The notes beneath the pieces are model-generated. The model worked only from the letters and a program-made list of their open reading frames with translations. It made no database searches and was not told where the DNA came from. Below, piece after piece: positions 32,753-41,210 of a DNA stretch of 64,000 nt. The first letter of the stretch is position 1, and the number at the start of each line of letters is the position of its first letter. This stretch comes from Atopobiaceae bacterium. Its GTDB lineage: Bacteria > Actinomycetota > Coriobacteriia > Coriobacteriales > Atopobiaceae. Position numbers and translations under genes: made by a program. The stretch covers positions 1 through 64,000 of the forward strand of contig JAFWMH010000065.1 of assembly GCA_017510785.1 (NCBI GenBank), read 5' to 3'.

Positions 32753-35413
32753 ATGAACAGCACTATTAAATTCATGACAACTGCGCAGATTCGCGAGGAT
32801 TTTTTGGCGTTCTTTACGGAGAAAGGCTGCAAGCGTTACGAATCATCGTCGCTCATCCCCGAGGATCCCTCGTTGCTGCTCACGAATGCCGGCATGAATC
32901 AGTTCAAGGAGTATTATCAGGGCCTCAAAACGATGCATGAAATAGGTGCATGCTCGTGCCAGAAGTGCCTCCGTACGAACGACATCGATAACATCGGTGA
33001 CTCGCGTCACCTTTCCTTCTTCGAGATGCTTGGCAACTTCGCGTTCGGTGGCTATTCCAAGGAAGACGCCATTCGTTGGGCCGTTGAGTTCTGTACGGCG
33101 CCCGAGCATTTGGGCCTGCCCATGGACAGGCTCTTCTTCACGGTGTTTACCGACGACGACGAGTCCATAGCGCTTTGGCAGAAGTACGGTGCCGATTCCA
33201 CGCACATCACGCGCTTGGGCGCCGACGACAACTTCTGGGCGGCTGGTCCCACCGGCCCGTGCGGCCCATGTTCTGAAATCTACTTCGACCAAGGCGAGGA
33301 GTTCGGGTGTGGCAGCCCCGATTGTGCTCCCGGATGCGACTGCGATCGCTACCTCGAGTTTTGGAACCTCGTGTTCACGCAGTACGACCGCCAGGAGGAC
33401 GGCTCGATGCCCGACCTCCCGCACAAGAACATCGATACCGGCATGGGCCTCGAGCGCATTTCGGCCATTATGCAGGGCCAGCACTCCAACTACGAGGGCG
33501 ACGTGCTTCGTAGCCTCCTTGGAGTGGGCGAGCGCCTTTCCGGAAAAGCCTATGGCGGAAAGGCGACGGGCGCCGACCGTTCGCTGCGCATCGTGGCCGA
33601 CCACTCTCGTGCGGTTACCTTCATGATTGGCGATGGCATCCTGCCCTCAAACGAGGGCCGCGGCTACATTTTGCGTCGCCTTCTTCGTCGTGCCGTGTAT
33701 CATGGGCGCCTGCTGGGCATCGAGGGCGCATTTCTTACGCAATACTCCACCGAGGTGCGGTCCATCATGGGCGAGGTGTATCCAGCGCTCGTAGAGAATG
33801 CCGCGCTCATCGATGGGATTATCTCCGCCGAGGAAGAGCGCTTCAATGCAACGCTCGACAAGGGCGAGGAATTGCTCGCGGCTGAGCTCGAAAAGCTTGC
33901 GGATGGCGAGGAGCTCTCGGGCACTGTTGCCTTTACGCTGCACGATACCTATGGCTTCCCCGTCGACCTTACGCGCGAGATTTCGGAGGTTCGTGGACAT
34001 GCCATCGAGATGGCATCCTTCGAGGCTGCCATGACAGATCAGCGCGAACGCGCTCGTGCCGCTGCCAATCGAGATGCATGGGGCACGTACAACAATGTGT
34101 GGATGACCCTCTCGGACTCACTGAATGCCACGGAGTTCTGTGGCTATGATTCCAACGAGGTGGACGACGCCGTCGTTGTTGCCATCGTGTGCGAGGGTGC
34201 TTCCGTTGAGGAAGCTGTTGCAGGGCAAAACATAGAGGTAGTGTTGAGCCGAACGCCATTCTATGCCGAGATGGGTGGACAGGTGGGCGATACCGGCACC
34301 ATTTTGGCCGAGGGCACAACGTTGCGGGTAATCGATACGAAGCATCACGAGGGTGACATCTCGGCTCATGTGGGGTCTCTCGACGAGGGCACGCTGCGTG
34401 TGGGCCAGCGGGCTACGGCACGCATCGACGTGGGTCGTCGCGAGCTTATCCGTCGTAACCATACGGCCACTCACTTGCTCGACGCTGCGCTCAAGCAGGT
34501 ATTGGGCGACCACGTAAGCCAGGCGGGCTCGCTTGTGTCCCCTGAGCGTCTGCGTTTCGACTTCACGCATTTCGAGGCGTTGACGGCCGATGAGCTTGCG
34601 CGTGTAGAGGGCCTCGTGAACGCCGAGATCTTTGCCGCGGAACCCATCGTGACGCGAGAGATGGGCATCGAGGAAGCCAAGGCTTCCGGTGCCGTGGCGC
34701 TCTTTGGCGAAAAGTATGGCGACCGGGTGCGCGTAGTTAGTACCGGCACCTCCGACGTCGCATTCTCGCGTGAGTTGTGCGGTGGCACTCATGCGCGCAA
34801 CACTGCGGAAATTGGCTTCTTCAAAATTGTAAGCGAGGGATCTGTTGGCTCGAATGCGCGACGCATCGAGGCCGTTACGTCGGCGGGAGCCATAGAGTAC
34901 GTGGACGAGCGACTCGCGCAGTTCGACGAGGTTGCTACGGCTCTTAAGTGCAGAACATCCGACGTTTCGAGCCGCGTTGAGCAGCTGCAGCGAGAGTTGC
35001 GCGAATGCGAGCAAAAGCTTAAGGCGGCGCTTACTGGTGGGTCTTCCAACAAGCTGGCCGATGCCGTGGCGGGCGCTATTGATATGGGCGACTACAAGTT
35101 GGTGGTTGCGCGCTTGGACGGTGTTGGTGGTAAGGACTTGCGCGGTGCCTGGGATACGGTGCGCGACAAGCTTGGCCTTGCCAGCGCATGCGTACTGGCC
35201 TCGGTGACGGAGGATGGCAAGGTTGCACTGCTTGCAGGCGCGACTGACGTTGCCGTAAAGGCAGGATTCGCTGCAGGAAGCGTCATACGCGAGATTGCTC
35301 CACTCGTGGGTGGGCGTGGCGGCGGCCGGCCCAATATGGCACAGGCCGGTGGGCGTGACGCAGCCGGCGTCGACGAGGCGCTTGACGCCGCTAAGCAGCA
35401 TCTCGGCGCGTGA
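32753..35413 (+). CDS. alaS: Alanine-tRNA ligase
   Basis: 886 residues, normal full length. Class II catalytic motifs near the N-terminus (LIPEDPSLLLTNAGMNQFKE and CQKCLRTNDIDNIGDSRHLS) are followed by NTDI-equivalent NIDTGMGLERISAIMQG. The editing domain zinc ligands are in NHTATHLLDAAL and CGGTHARNTAEIG. The C-Ala domain (about 770-886) ends in GGRGGGRPNMAQAGG. ATG 32753 follows AAAAGGAGAAAC. The stop overlaps the ruvX start as GTGA, forming the alaS-ruvX-mltG run that is conserved in many Gram-positives. Confidence 0.97.
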   Translation: MNSTIKFMTTAQIREDFLAFFTEKGCKRYESSSLIPEDPSLLLTNAGMNQFKEYYQGLKTMHEIGACSCQKCLRTNDIDNIGDSRHLSFFEMLGNFAFGGYSKEDAIRWAVEFCTAPEHLGLPMDRLFFTVFTDDDESIALWQKYGADSTHITRLGADDNFWAAGPTGPCGPCSEIYFDQGEEFGCGSPDCAPGCDCDRYLEFWNLVFTQYDRQEDGSMPDLPHKNIDTGMGLERISAIMQGQHSNYEGDVLRSLLGVGERLSGKAYGGKATGADRSLRIVADHSRAVTFMIGDGILPSNEGRGYILRRLLRRAVYHGRLLGIEGAFLTQYSTEVRSIMGEVYPALVENAALIDGIISAEEERFNATLDKGEELLAAELEKLADGEELSGTVAFTLHDTYGFPVDLTREISEVRGHAIEMASFEAAMTDQRERARAAANRDAWGTYNNVWMTLSDSLNATEFCGYDSNEVDDAVVVAIVCEGASVEEAVAGQNIEVVLSRTPFYAEMGGQVGDTGTILAEGTTLRVIDTKHHEGDISAHVGSLDEGTLRVGQRATARIDVGRRELIRRNHTATHLLDAALKQVLGDHVSQAGSLVSPERLRFDFTHFEALTADELARVEGLVNAEIFAAEPIVTREMGIEEAKASGAVALFGEKYGDRVRVVSTGTSDVAFSRELCGGTHARNTAEIGFFKIVSEGSVGSNARRIEAVTSAGAIEYVDERLAQFDEVATALKCRTSDVSSRVEQLQRELRECEQKLKAALTGGSSNKLADAVAGAIDMGDYKLVVARLDGVGGKDLRGAWDTVRDKLGLASACVLASVTEDGKVALLAGATDVAVKAGFAAGSVIREIAPLVGGRGGGRPNMAQAGGRDAAGVDEALDAAKQHLGA

Positions 35414-35823
35414 GGGTACTAGCGCTCGACATAGGAGAGAAACGCATCGGCATCGCCGCGAGTGATGCTTCGGGCATTATGGCGATGCCGGTGTGTGTGC
35501 TGCCCGCGCAGGAGGTGCTGCTGAATGCGCGAACGTGGCGACGTGTGGTTGAGGATTGTGAGCCAGAACGCATCGTGTGCGGATTACCTCGTACTATGGC
35601 TGGAGAGGAAGGCCCCCAAGCCGAACATATTCGCGCCATTGCGACGAAGATTGCTGAAACTTGCGATATTCCTTTGGAGTTTGTGGACGAACGTTTGTCC
35701 TCGGTTGAGGCTAAGCGTATGCTTAGAGCACAAGGGCTAAACGAGAGACGCATGCGTGGCAAAATTGATATGGTAGCAGCGTCCCTCTTTTTGCAAACGT
35801 GGCTCGACGCCCGCCAAAACTGA
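35410..35823 (+). CDS. ruvX: Putative Holliday junction resolvase / pre-16S rRNA nuclease (YqgF)
   Basis: 137 residues from GTG 35410, which overlaps the alaS stop. RNase H-like fold: MRVLALDIGEKRIGIAASD (first acidic residue), DERLSSVEAKRML (Glu) and KIDMVAASLFLQTWLD (last Asp). All three acidic positions are kept. The family trims 16S rRNA precursors in E. coli and has been proposed as a RuvC substitute. The length is typical. Confidence 0.92.
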   Translation: MRVLALDIGEKRIGIAASDASGIMAMPVCVLPAQEVLLNARTWRRVVEDCEPERIVCGLPRTMAGEEGPQAEHIRAIATKIAETCDIPLEFVDERLSSVEAKRMLRAQGLNERRMRGKIDMVAASLFLQTWLDARQN

Positions 35824-35833
35824 GAGGTTCATT

Positions 35834-37594
35834 ATGCCCACATCTCCCACGTCGCACGAAACCGGGAAGGCGAATGCTGCCCCCAGAGGTCGTGCCCAGG
35901 CAGCGCATAGCAAACAGCCGGCTCGAAAAGGAGCCCCCCGCAGGAAGCATACAGGTGCGCCGGGGTCCCCTTCGGTGAAGAATCCTGAAAGGAAGGTGGC
36001 CCCTACAGGCGGGTCGCCTTCCGCAGCGGGCCAGCGAAGGAAGGTTGCTGGTGCCAAAGGACCGCAGGGGTCGCCCTCCACGAAGAGTCCGGGCAAGAAG
36101 GGCACAGGCTCAGCGGGTTCGCATGCGGCTGCGCGTCCAAGAAAAAAACGTGTGGCGACGGGGGCGCCAAAGTCAGGTGCTCCTTCCAGAACAGGACGAA
36201 TCAATGCGGGAAGCACCGCTGTTCATCGTCCGGCTTCAACGGGACAGCCCAAAGTTAGCCGTACGGGTTCGGTGGGAGTCGTAAAGGTTGCCGAGGGCAA
36301 AAAAGTCGTAGTGAAGGACGGTGCCCCGAAGCACTCGGCGTCGGCGGGAACGAGCCGCATTCCCATACCAGTGATTGTTGGCATTGTGGTGGTAGCTATC
36401 GCAATGGTGGCGGGAGGCTTCTTCCTAGTTCGCAGCATCTTGCATCCCTACGAGGGTGCGAAGGTGCCCGATGGACAGTCTGTTACCGTGGTAATACCTG
36501 AGGGGTCGGATGGGGCAACCATCATCCAAACCCTGCTTGACGCAGGTGTTATTCACAACAGTAAGGATTTTCGCAAAGCTACTGCCAACCAAAACGCCGA
36601 CCAAAGCTTGCGAAGTGGTACCTACACGTTTAAAACGGGGTCCGACCCTGCGGATGTGGTGCGTCAACTTGTAAAAGGTCCGAATTCAACGGAGGGTAAG
36701 CTTCAGGTGCCCGAAGGGCTCAATGTTAAGCAAACCGCTCAAGTAGTTGAGGATTCGCTGGGAATATCCGCCGCGGATTTCATCCAGCAGGCAAAAGCGT
36801 CGAACTATGTTGATGAGTTTTCCTTCCTCAAGGAGGCGTCAAACGACTCGCTCGAAGGTTTCTTGTATCCCAAAACGTATGACGTAGCCAACAAGGACGC
36901 TAAGGCAGATGATGTTATCCGTCTTATGCTGCAGCAATTCGAGAGGGAGATCTCTGCGTTGGATACCGAGGGCGCACGTGCAGCCCTCTTCGAGAGATAT
37001 GGCCTCAATTCAACTAATTATGATATTATCAAAGTTGCTTCGATAATAGAGGAAGAAGCACGCAACGACGACGATCGCGCCAAGGTTTCGTCGGTGTTCT
37101 ATAACCGACTGAGCTCGAATATGGCGTTGCAGAGCGACGCGACCATTAGTTACGAAACGGGCACCGGCTTTCAAGAGTCCGACCTTACGCAGGACAGTCC
37201 GTACAACACGTATCTTTACAAAGGGCTTCCTCCTACGCCCATATGTTCTCCTAGCGAGTGGGCAATAGATGCCGCCATGCATCCGGCCGATACGGACTAC
37301 CTGTTCTTCTTCATCATTGAGGATGGTACGTACTCCAACCATACGTTCTCGAAGACGTTTGAAGAGCATGATGCGGCATATGCCATAGCGCTTCAAGAAC
37401 AGGCGGCGGCTTCCTCGGGAGCGGAAGCGGCAGGTTCTGGTGATGCGACGGGCATGGGAACGACGGGAACGGACATAGCCACCGAGAATGCGGCGGGTAA
37501 TGGCGTAACGGGTGAAGATTCAGGGGCAGCTATGGGTACAACGGGTACCGATACGGCATACTTAGATGCCGGCACGCCTAGTGGTGTTGACTGA
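35834..37594 (+). CDS. mltG: Endolytic transglycosylase MltG with long basic cytoplasmic tail
   Basis: 586 residues. MltG cuts nascent glycan strands at the membrane and sets glycan length. Residues 1-175 are low-complexity, rich in Lys, Pro, Ala, Gly and Ser, and presumably cytoplasmic. One membrane span follows (176-199, PVIVGIVVVAIAMVAGGFFL). The LysM-like part (VPDGQSVTVVIPEGSDGATI) and the catalytic domain come next: VASIIEEEARNDDDRAKVSS with the catalytic Glu, FYNRLSSNMALQSDATISY and PYNTYLYKGLPPTPICSP. A Gly/Thr/Ala-rich tail of about 60 residues holds MGTTGTD twice. Both tails are unusual against the about 340-residue norm. Confidence 0.92.
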   Translation: MPTSPTSHETGKANAAPRGRAQAAHSKQPARKGAPRRKHTGAPGSPSVKNPERKVAPTGGSPSAAGQRRKVAGAKGPQGSPSTKSPGKKGTGSAGSHAAARPRKKRVATGAPKSGAPSRTGRINAGSTAVHRPASTGQPKVSRTGSVGVVKVAEGKKVVVKDGAPKHSASAGTSRIPIPVIVGIVVVAIAMVAGGFFLVRSILHPYEGAKVPDGQSVTVVIPEGSDGATIIQTLLDAGVIHNSKDFRKATANQNADQSLRSGTYTFKTGSDPADVVRQLVKGPNSTEGKLQVPEGLNVKQTAQVVEDSLGISAADFIQQAKASNYVDEFSFLKEASNDSLEGFLYPKTYDVANKDAKADDVIRLMLQQFEREISALDTEGARAALFERYGLNSTNYDIIKVASIIEEEARNDDDRAKVSSVFYNRLSSNMALQSDATISYETGTGFQESDLTQDSPYNTYLYKGLPPTPICSPSEWAIDAAMHPADTDYLFFFIIEDGTYSNHTFSKTFEEHDAAYAIALQEQAAASSGAEAAGSGDATGMGTTGTDIATENAAGNGVTGEDSGAAMGTTGTDTAYLDAGTPSGVD

Positions 37595-37610
37595 GTTATG
37601 GAGGTGCTCC

Positions 37611-38111
37611 ATGTCGCTGGTAAGGGCTAACAAATACGTCGCCTCGGTTGACCTCATTGACGTAGACGAACTCGCGCGCGCGGGCGTGCGCTGCGTCTTG
37701 CTCGATCGCGACAATACCATAGTGCCACGCGATACGCATGTGGCACCGCCAGAGGTCGAGGCGTGGCTCAAGCGTTTGCGCGAGGCACATATTGTGACCT
37801 GCATGGTTTCCAATAATTTCCATACCAACCAGGTGTGTGCTTCGGCAGAGGCGCTTAACTGCATGGTGGTGCATCATGCCATGAAGCCAGCGCCCGTTGC
37901 TGTGCATATTGCCACGTTGGTTACAGGCGTGCCGGCGGAGCAATGCGTGCTCGTAGGCGACCAGCTCTTTACCGATATGGTTGCTGGCAACCTTGCCCAC
38001 GTGCGTACCATTCTCGTGCGCCCGCAGTCGACCACCGATTTGTGGTACACGAACTTGTTTCGCTTTGCGGAGAACCTCCTTTTGCGTGGAGTCACCTTCG
38101 AAGGAGAGTGA
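37611..38111 (+). CDS. YqeG-family HAD IIIA phosphatase
   Basis: 166 residues from ATG 37611 (GGAGGT upstream). Family marks: LLDRDNTIVP with the DxD nucleophile pair (Asp32, Asp34), MVSNNFHTNQV (motif 2) and KPAPVAVHIA followed by CVLVGDQLFTDMVAGN (motifs 3 and 4). YqeG-type proteins resemble phosphatidylglycerophosphate phosphatases (GEP4) and are found beside shikimate-pathway or ribosome-assembly genes. It starts 17 bp after mltG and precedes aroK. The substrate is not known. Confidence 0.88.
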   Translation: MSLVRANKYVASVDLIDVDELARAGVRCVLLDRDNTIVPRDTHVAPPEVEAWLKRLREAHIVTCMVSNNFHTNQVCASAEALNCMVVHHAMKPAPVAVHIATLVTGVPAEQCVLVGDQLFTDMVAGNLAHVRTILVRPQSTTDLWYTNLFRFAENLLLRGVTFEGE

Positions 38112-38207
38112 TGACGAGGCAAACTCTTCGGAGACTGCCTCAATTCGTTTTGCCCTTCCATGCCGTCATGTTACAATCCATGGTGGACAACATGACGGGA
38201 GAAAACA

Positions 38208-38753
38208 GTGGATACGAACGGACCGGGTTACGTAACCCATGAGGGTTGCGACCATATCTTTTTTGTTGGCTTTTTGGGGGCGGGAAAATCGACGCTTGCA
38301 CGCAATTTGGGCAGACTGTATCGGCGGCAATATGTGGACACCGATCGTATGGCCGAGCGTCTTATGTGCAAATCGGTGCGTGAATGCTTCGAACAGGACG
38401 GCGAAGAGGCGTTCCGCGACGCCGAAACTGCCGTGCTCATGCGATTGCAAAAGGAGAAGTCGCTGTTGGTGAGTTGCGGCGGAGGCATCGTAGAGCGATC
38501 CGAAAATAGTCGGCTCATGCGAAAGATGGGCGTGATCGTGTATTTGGATGGGGATCTTCAGGACTCATTACGCCAAATTCAGCATCCAGAGAAGCGACCG
38601 GATCTTGGCAGCGCCAATGCTCGCGAGTTGTTCGAGCGTCGTCGCCCGCTCTTTTGGAGTGCTGCGGACTACGTGATAGATATTCGGAACAAGTCATTTG
38701 AGCAAGTTGCGGAAGACGCGGGCCGCTTGCTCTGGGCGGAGGGGCTGTTATGA
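38208..38753 (+). CDS. aroK: Shikimate kinase
   Basis: 181 residues from GTG 38208. P-loop FVGFLGAGKSTLARNLG, shikimate-binding Asp in YVDTDRMAERL, FRDAETAVLMRLQ, the glycine-rich VSCGGGIV, and RPDLGS in the lid region. The enzyme phosphorylates shikimate in aromatic amino acid synthesis. A short N-terminal extension (MDTNGPGYVTHEGCD) precedes the core. The stop overlaps the aroB-like start as ATGA, matching the conserved aroK-aroB order. Confidence 0.88.
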   Translation: MDTNGPGYVTHEGCDHIFFVGFLGAGKSTLARNLGRLYRRQYVDTDRMAERLMCKSVRECFEQDGEEAFRDAETAVLMRLQKEKSLLVSCGGGIVERSENSRLMRKMGVIVYLDGDLQDSLRQIQHPEKRPDLGSANARELFERRRPLFWSAADYVIDIRNKSFEQVAEDAGRLLWAEGLL

Positions 38754-39865
38754 GCGGAGAACGTTGCATACTTTCGAGGCAATGGGTACCCATTCCGGGC
38801 GGTTCGTGCGATGTGCGAATGGGGACGAACGCCATAGCGAGCGCAAGCAAGGTGCTGCGCGATTCCGTCTCGAAGCCGCATACGTGCGTAATCGTGGTGC
38901 GCGAGAGCATGGATGCGGACGTGGTGGACGAGCTGGAGCGTCAGGCCGTTGACGCGGGGTTTGCCTGCCATGTTTTCGTTGTGGAGGAGCCAGTTGGGGC
39001 TGTGGAGTCAATACCACGCCTTGCCCAGCGTTTTGCTAAGGCGCGGGTAACTGCAGACGACCTCTGTTGTGCTGTGGGGGACGTCGAGCTTATGTCGCTC
39101 GTTTCCTGCGTGTGTGGCGCCTGGTGCTCGTCGATGTCGGTAGTGGGGGTGCCAATTGACGAGCCGGCATTCTTTGAGGGCGTGCTTGTGCCTCAGGCGC
39201 TCGATGTTGGCGATACTCGGGGTTTGTTTGCAGTGCGAGCAAGCATACGACACGCCCTTGTTGACCTTGGACTCATGTTGCGCGATTCGCATGACGAGTC
39301 CTCGCGTTATGCGCGTGCGCTTATGGTGGGAGCTGCGATGGCGTCTTCCGAAAAGGAGTTTTCGGAGCTGTGGGATAGAGCTCCCGAAATCATGCAAGAT
39401 GATGAGGACGTTCGCGGCACGCAACTTGTGGCGACGGCCAAGGCACGCGGAAAGCTTGCCGCATCAACTGCGGTAGTCGTGCGATGTGGGTTAGAATATG
39501 GCCATACGTTTGCGCGTGCGGTAGCGGAGATAGCGCCGTCCCTGGGGCCTTCGGCCCTTTTGGGCGAGGGGATGAGGTTTTGTGCACGACTTTCGGTTGC
39601 ACTCGGCAAGCTCTCGGTGGACGACATGCTTGCGCAAGACGAGTTGCTGGACCAACTCGGTGTAGGGATGGTTACGTGCGATGTGAATCCCACGGAACTG
39701 CTTGCGGCGTTGAAACGCGAGAAGGGTCTGCGTTCGCACAGGACGCTGTGGGAAATGCCGCTTGCACTGGGTCGCGTGCGTCTTCAAACGATAGAAAGCG
39801 CTATGCTTGAGGAGCATGTGCGTGCGTGGTGCGCGGCTCATGCGCAAGTGAATTTGGGAGGTTAA
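38750..39865 (+). CDS. Degenerate 3-dehydroquinate synthase (AroB) homologue
   Basis: 371 residues in the aroB position, coupled to aroK by ATGA. The fold can be followed: VVRESMDADVVDELERQA (NAD domain), AVGDVELMSLVSCVCG in place of GGGVxGDxxGFxA, and CGLEYGHTFARAVAE for the NLGHTFGHAIE segment. The DSSVGGK substrate/NAD loop is replaced by PIDEPAFFEGVLVP. The E-x-I-K zinc segment is not recognisable (RASIRHALVDLGLM), and the NHPxGKN lysines are missing. Only one of the His-containing zinc segments is kept, and only in part. Normal DHQ synthase activity is doubtful. It may be a diverged enzyme or a decayed gene with an intact frame. Confidence 0.75.
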   Translation: MSGERCILSRQWVPIPGGSCDVRMGTNAIASASKVLRDSVSKPHTCVIVVRESMDADVVDELERQAVDAGFACHVFVVEEPVGAVESIPRLAQRFAKARVTADDLCCAVGDVELMSLVSCVCGAWCSSMSVVGVPIDEPAFFEGVLVPQALDVGDTRGLFAVRASIRHALVDLGLMLRDSHDESSRYARALMVGAAMASSEKEFSELWDRAPEIMQDDEDVRGTQLVATAKARGKLAASTAVVVRCGLEYGHTFARAVAEIAPSLGPSALLGEGMRFCARLSVALGKLSVDDMLAQDELLDQLGVGMVTCDVNPTELLAALKREKGLRSHRTLWEMPLALGRVRLQTIESAMLEEHVRAWCAAHAQVNLGG

Positions 39866-39866
39866 C

Positions 39867-40970
39867 ATGTTTGAGCGTAGACTAAACCTATTGAGGGCGC
39901 TAATGGATGAGCGGGGCTACGATGCCGCCGTGCTTAGGAATGTTGCGGACATTCGTTGGCTAACAGGCGCAGCGCGCGTGTTCGATAACGAGACTGCGCA
40001 TACGGCTTTTATCACTGCCGATTCGGCGTTGTTGCACACCGATAGCAGGTACTTCGGAGCGCTCGTTTCGGCACTTGGAGCGGATTCGGAATGGGTAGTC
40101 GACCAAGAGACTACCTTGCATCCACAATGGGTTGCGCAAAAGGTTGCTTCCTGCAAGGCGCGTGTGGTGGCCGTTGAGGACACGATAACGCTTGGGTGGT
40201 TCGAGAGGCTCGAGGCAGAGCTCGGTCGGGCATCTATGGCCTGCCTGCTGCCTCGCATGCATGATGACGTGGCACGCATGCGCATTGTGAAGGACGAGAG
40301 CGAACTGGACATCCTGCGACGTGCCCAAGCCGTAACCGACGCGGCGTTCACGCACATGGTGGGCTACGTGCGAGCGGGCTTGAGCGAGCTTGCGGTACGG
40401 GCGGAGCTGGAAGGGTACATGCTTTCGCATGGCGCAGATGCGCTCGCGTTCGACTCCATTATCGCGACCGGTCCGAATGGCGCAAATCCCCATGCACGCC
40501 CCTCGAGTGCCGTTTTGGCAGAGGGGGACATGGTAGTGATGGACTTCGGGGCGTCTCTTATGGATTACCAATCCGACATGACGCGCACGATTTGCGTAGG
40601 CACGCCTGGCGACGAGCAACGAAGAGTATACGACGTCGTGCGCAAAGCGCATGAGGAGGCTGCGCGTGCCGCGTATCCTGGCATACTGGGAAAGGACTTG
40701 CATAACGTTGCTGCTCGCGTTATTGAGGAGTCGGGCTACGGCGATTACTTCAAGCATGGGTTGGGACATGGCGTGGGCATCGACATTCACGAGTTGCCGA
40801 ACGCAAGCATTCGTGGGGACGCGCCGTTGGTGGAAGGGTCGGTATTCACCATCGAACCGGGTGTGTATTTGCCCGGAAAATTCGGCGTCCGACTGGAGGA
40901 CTGTGGCGTAATGGGTCCTAATGGATACGATCCGTTTACGCAGTCTACGCATGATTTGGTATGTGTATAA
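39867..40970 (+). CDS. pepQ: Xaa-Pro aminopeptidase/dipeptidase, M24 family
   Basis: 367 residues. Creatinase-like N-domain followed by the pita-bread fold with all five metal ligands: DMVVMDFGASLMDYQSDMTR (two Asp), GLGHGVGIDIHE (His), FTIEPGVYL (Glu) and GVRLEDCGV (Glu). It removes proline-linked N-terminal residues from peptides in the cytoplasm. It starts 1 bp after the aroB-like stop with GGGAGG upstream. In many Gram-positives pepQ directly precedes efp; here a PTS operon lies between them. Confidence 0.92.
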   Translation: MFERRLNLLRALMDERGYDAAVLRNVADIRWLTGAARVFDNETAHTAFITADSALLHTDSRYFGALVSALGADSEWVVDQETTLHPQWVAQKVASCKARVVAVEDTITLGWFERLEAELGRASMACLLPRMHDDVARMRIVKDESELDILRRAQAVTDAAFTHMVGYVRAGLSELAVRAELEGYMLSHGADALAFDSIIATGPNGANPHARPSSAVLAEGDMVVMDFGASLMDYQSDMTRTICVGTPGDEQRRVYDVVRKAHEEAARAAYPGILGKDLHNVAARVIEESGYGDYFKHGLGHGVGIDIHELPNASIRGDAPLVEGSVFTIEPGVYLPGKFGVRLEDCGVMGPNGYDPFTQSTHDLVCV

Positions 40971-41005
40971 ACGCAAATTCGCAGTATTGCTTAACTTTGA
41001 CTGAA

Positions 41006-41046
41006 GAATGGCTTTTAAGGTATGGCAGATACCTTAAAAGCCATTC
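41006..41046. repeat. 18-bp perfect inverted repeat between pepQ and the mannose PTS
   Basis: GAATGGCTTTTAAGGTAT (41006-41023), loop GGCAG, and the exact complement (41029-41046). A short T-run (CACTTTTAAG) follows the right arm, so it may end pepQ transcription, but the stem is AT-rich. It lies 40 bp upstream of the PTS -35 box and could equally be an operator. Confidence 0.7.
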
Positions 41047-41086
41047 CACTTTTAAGCTCAAAAACGAACTTTCCCCGAATTTGTAG

Positions 41087-41115
41087 TTTACATGGAAGTG
41101 CGTACGGTATAGAAT
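41087..41115 (+). promoter_or_regulatory. Sigma-70 type promoter of the mannose PTS operon
   Basis: TTTACA (41087-41092) and TAGAAT (41110-41115) with a 17-bp spacer. The predicted start is near 41122, giving an about 90-nt leader before ATG 41211. Each hexamer differs from consensus at one or two positions. Confidence 0.6.
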
Positions 41116-41127
41116 GCACAATTATGA

Positions 41128-41178
41128 AGGGCCTGTGGAGGGCCCTCGAGAGGGGGAATGCTCAGCCCCTTTTCGTTT
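41128..41178 (+). promoter_or_regulatory. Two leader hairpins, the second terminator-like (attenuator candidate)
   Basis: AGGGCC/GGCCCT (41128-41146) is followed by AGGGG/CCCCT (41151-41170) with a T-rich tail TTTCGTTT. The second stem is only 5 bp, so premature termination would be weak. The position, between the promoter and the EIIAB ribosome site, suits an attenuator or antiterminator target. Confidence 0.35.
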
Positions 41179-41210
41179 GGATATCGGAAGGAAAGAGAAG
41201 GAGGGAGCGT

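Noticed and set aside
40971..41210. Sigma-54 promoter and LevR-type control of the mannose PTS
   Set aside because: No TGGCAC-N5-TTGC element is present upstream, and a sigma-70 type promoter fits.
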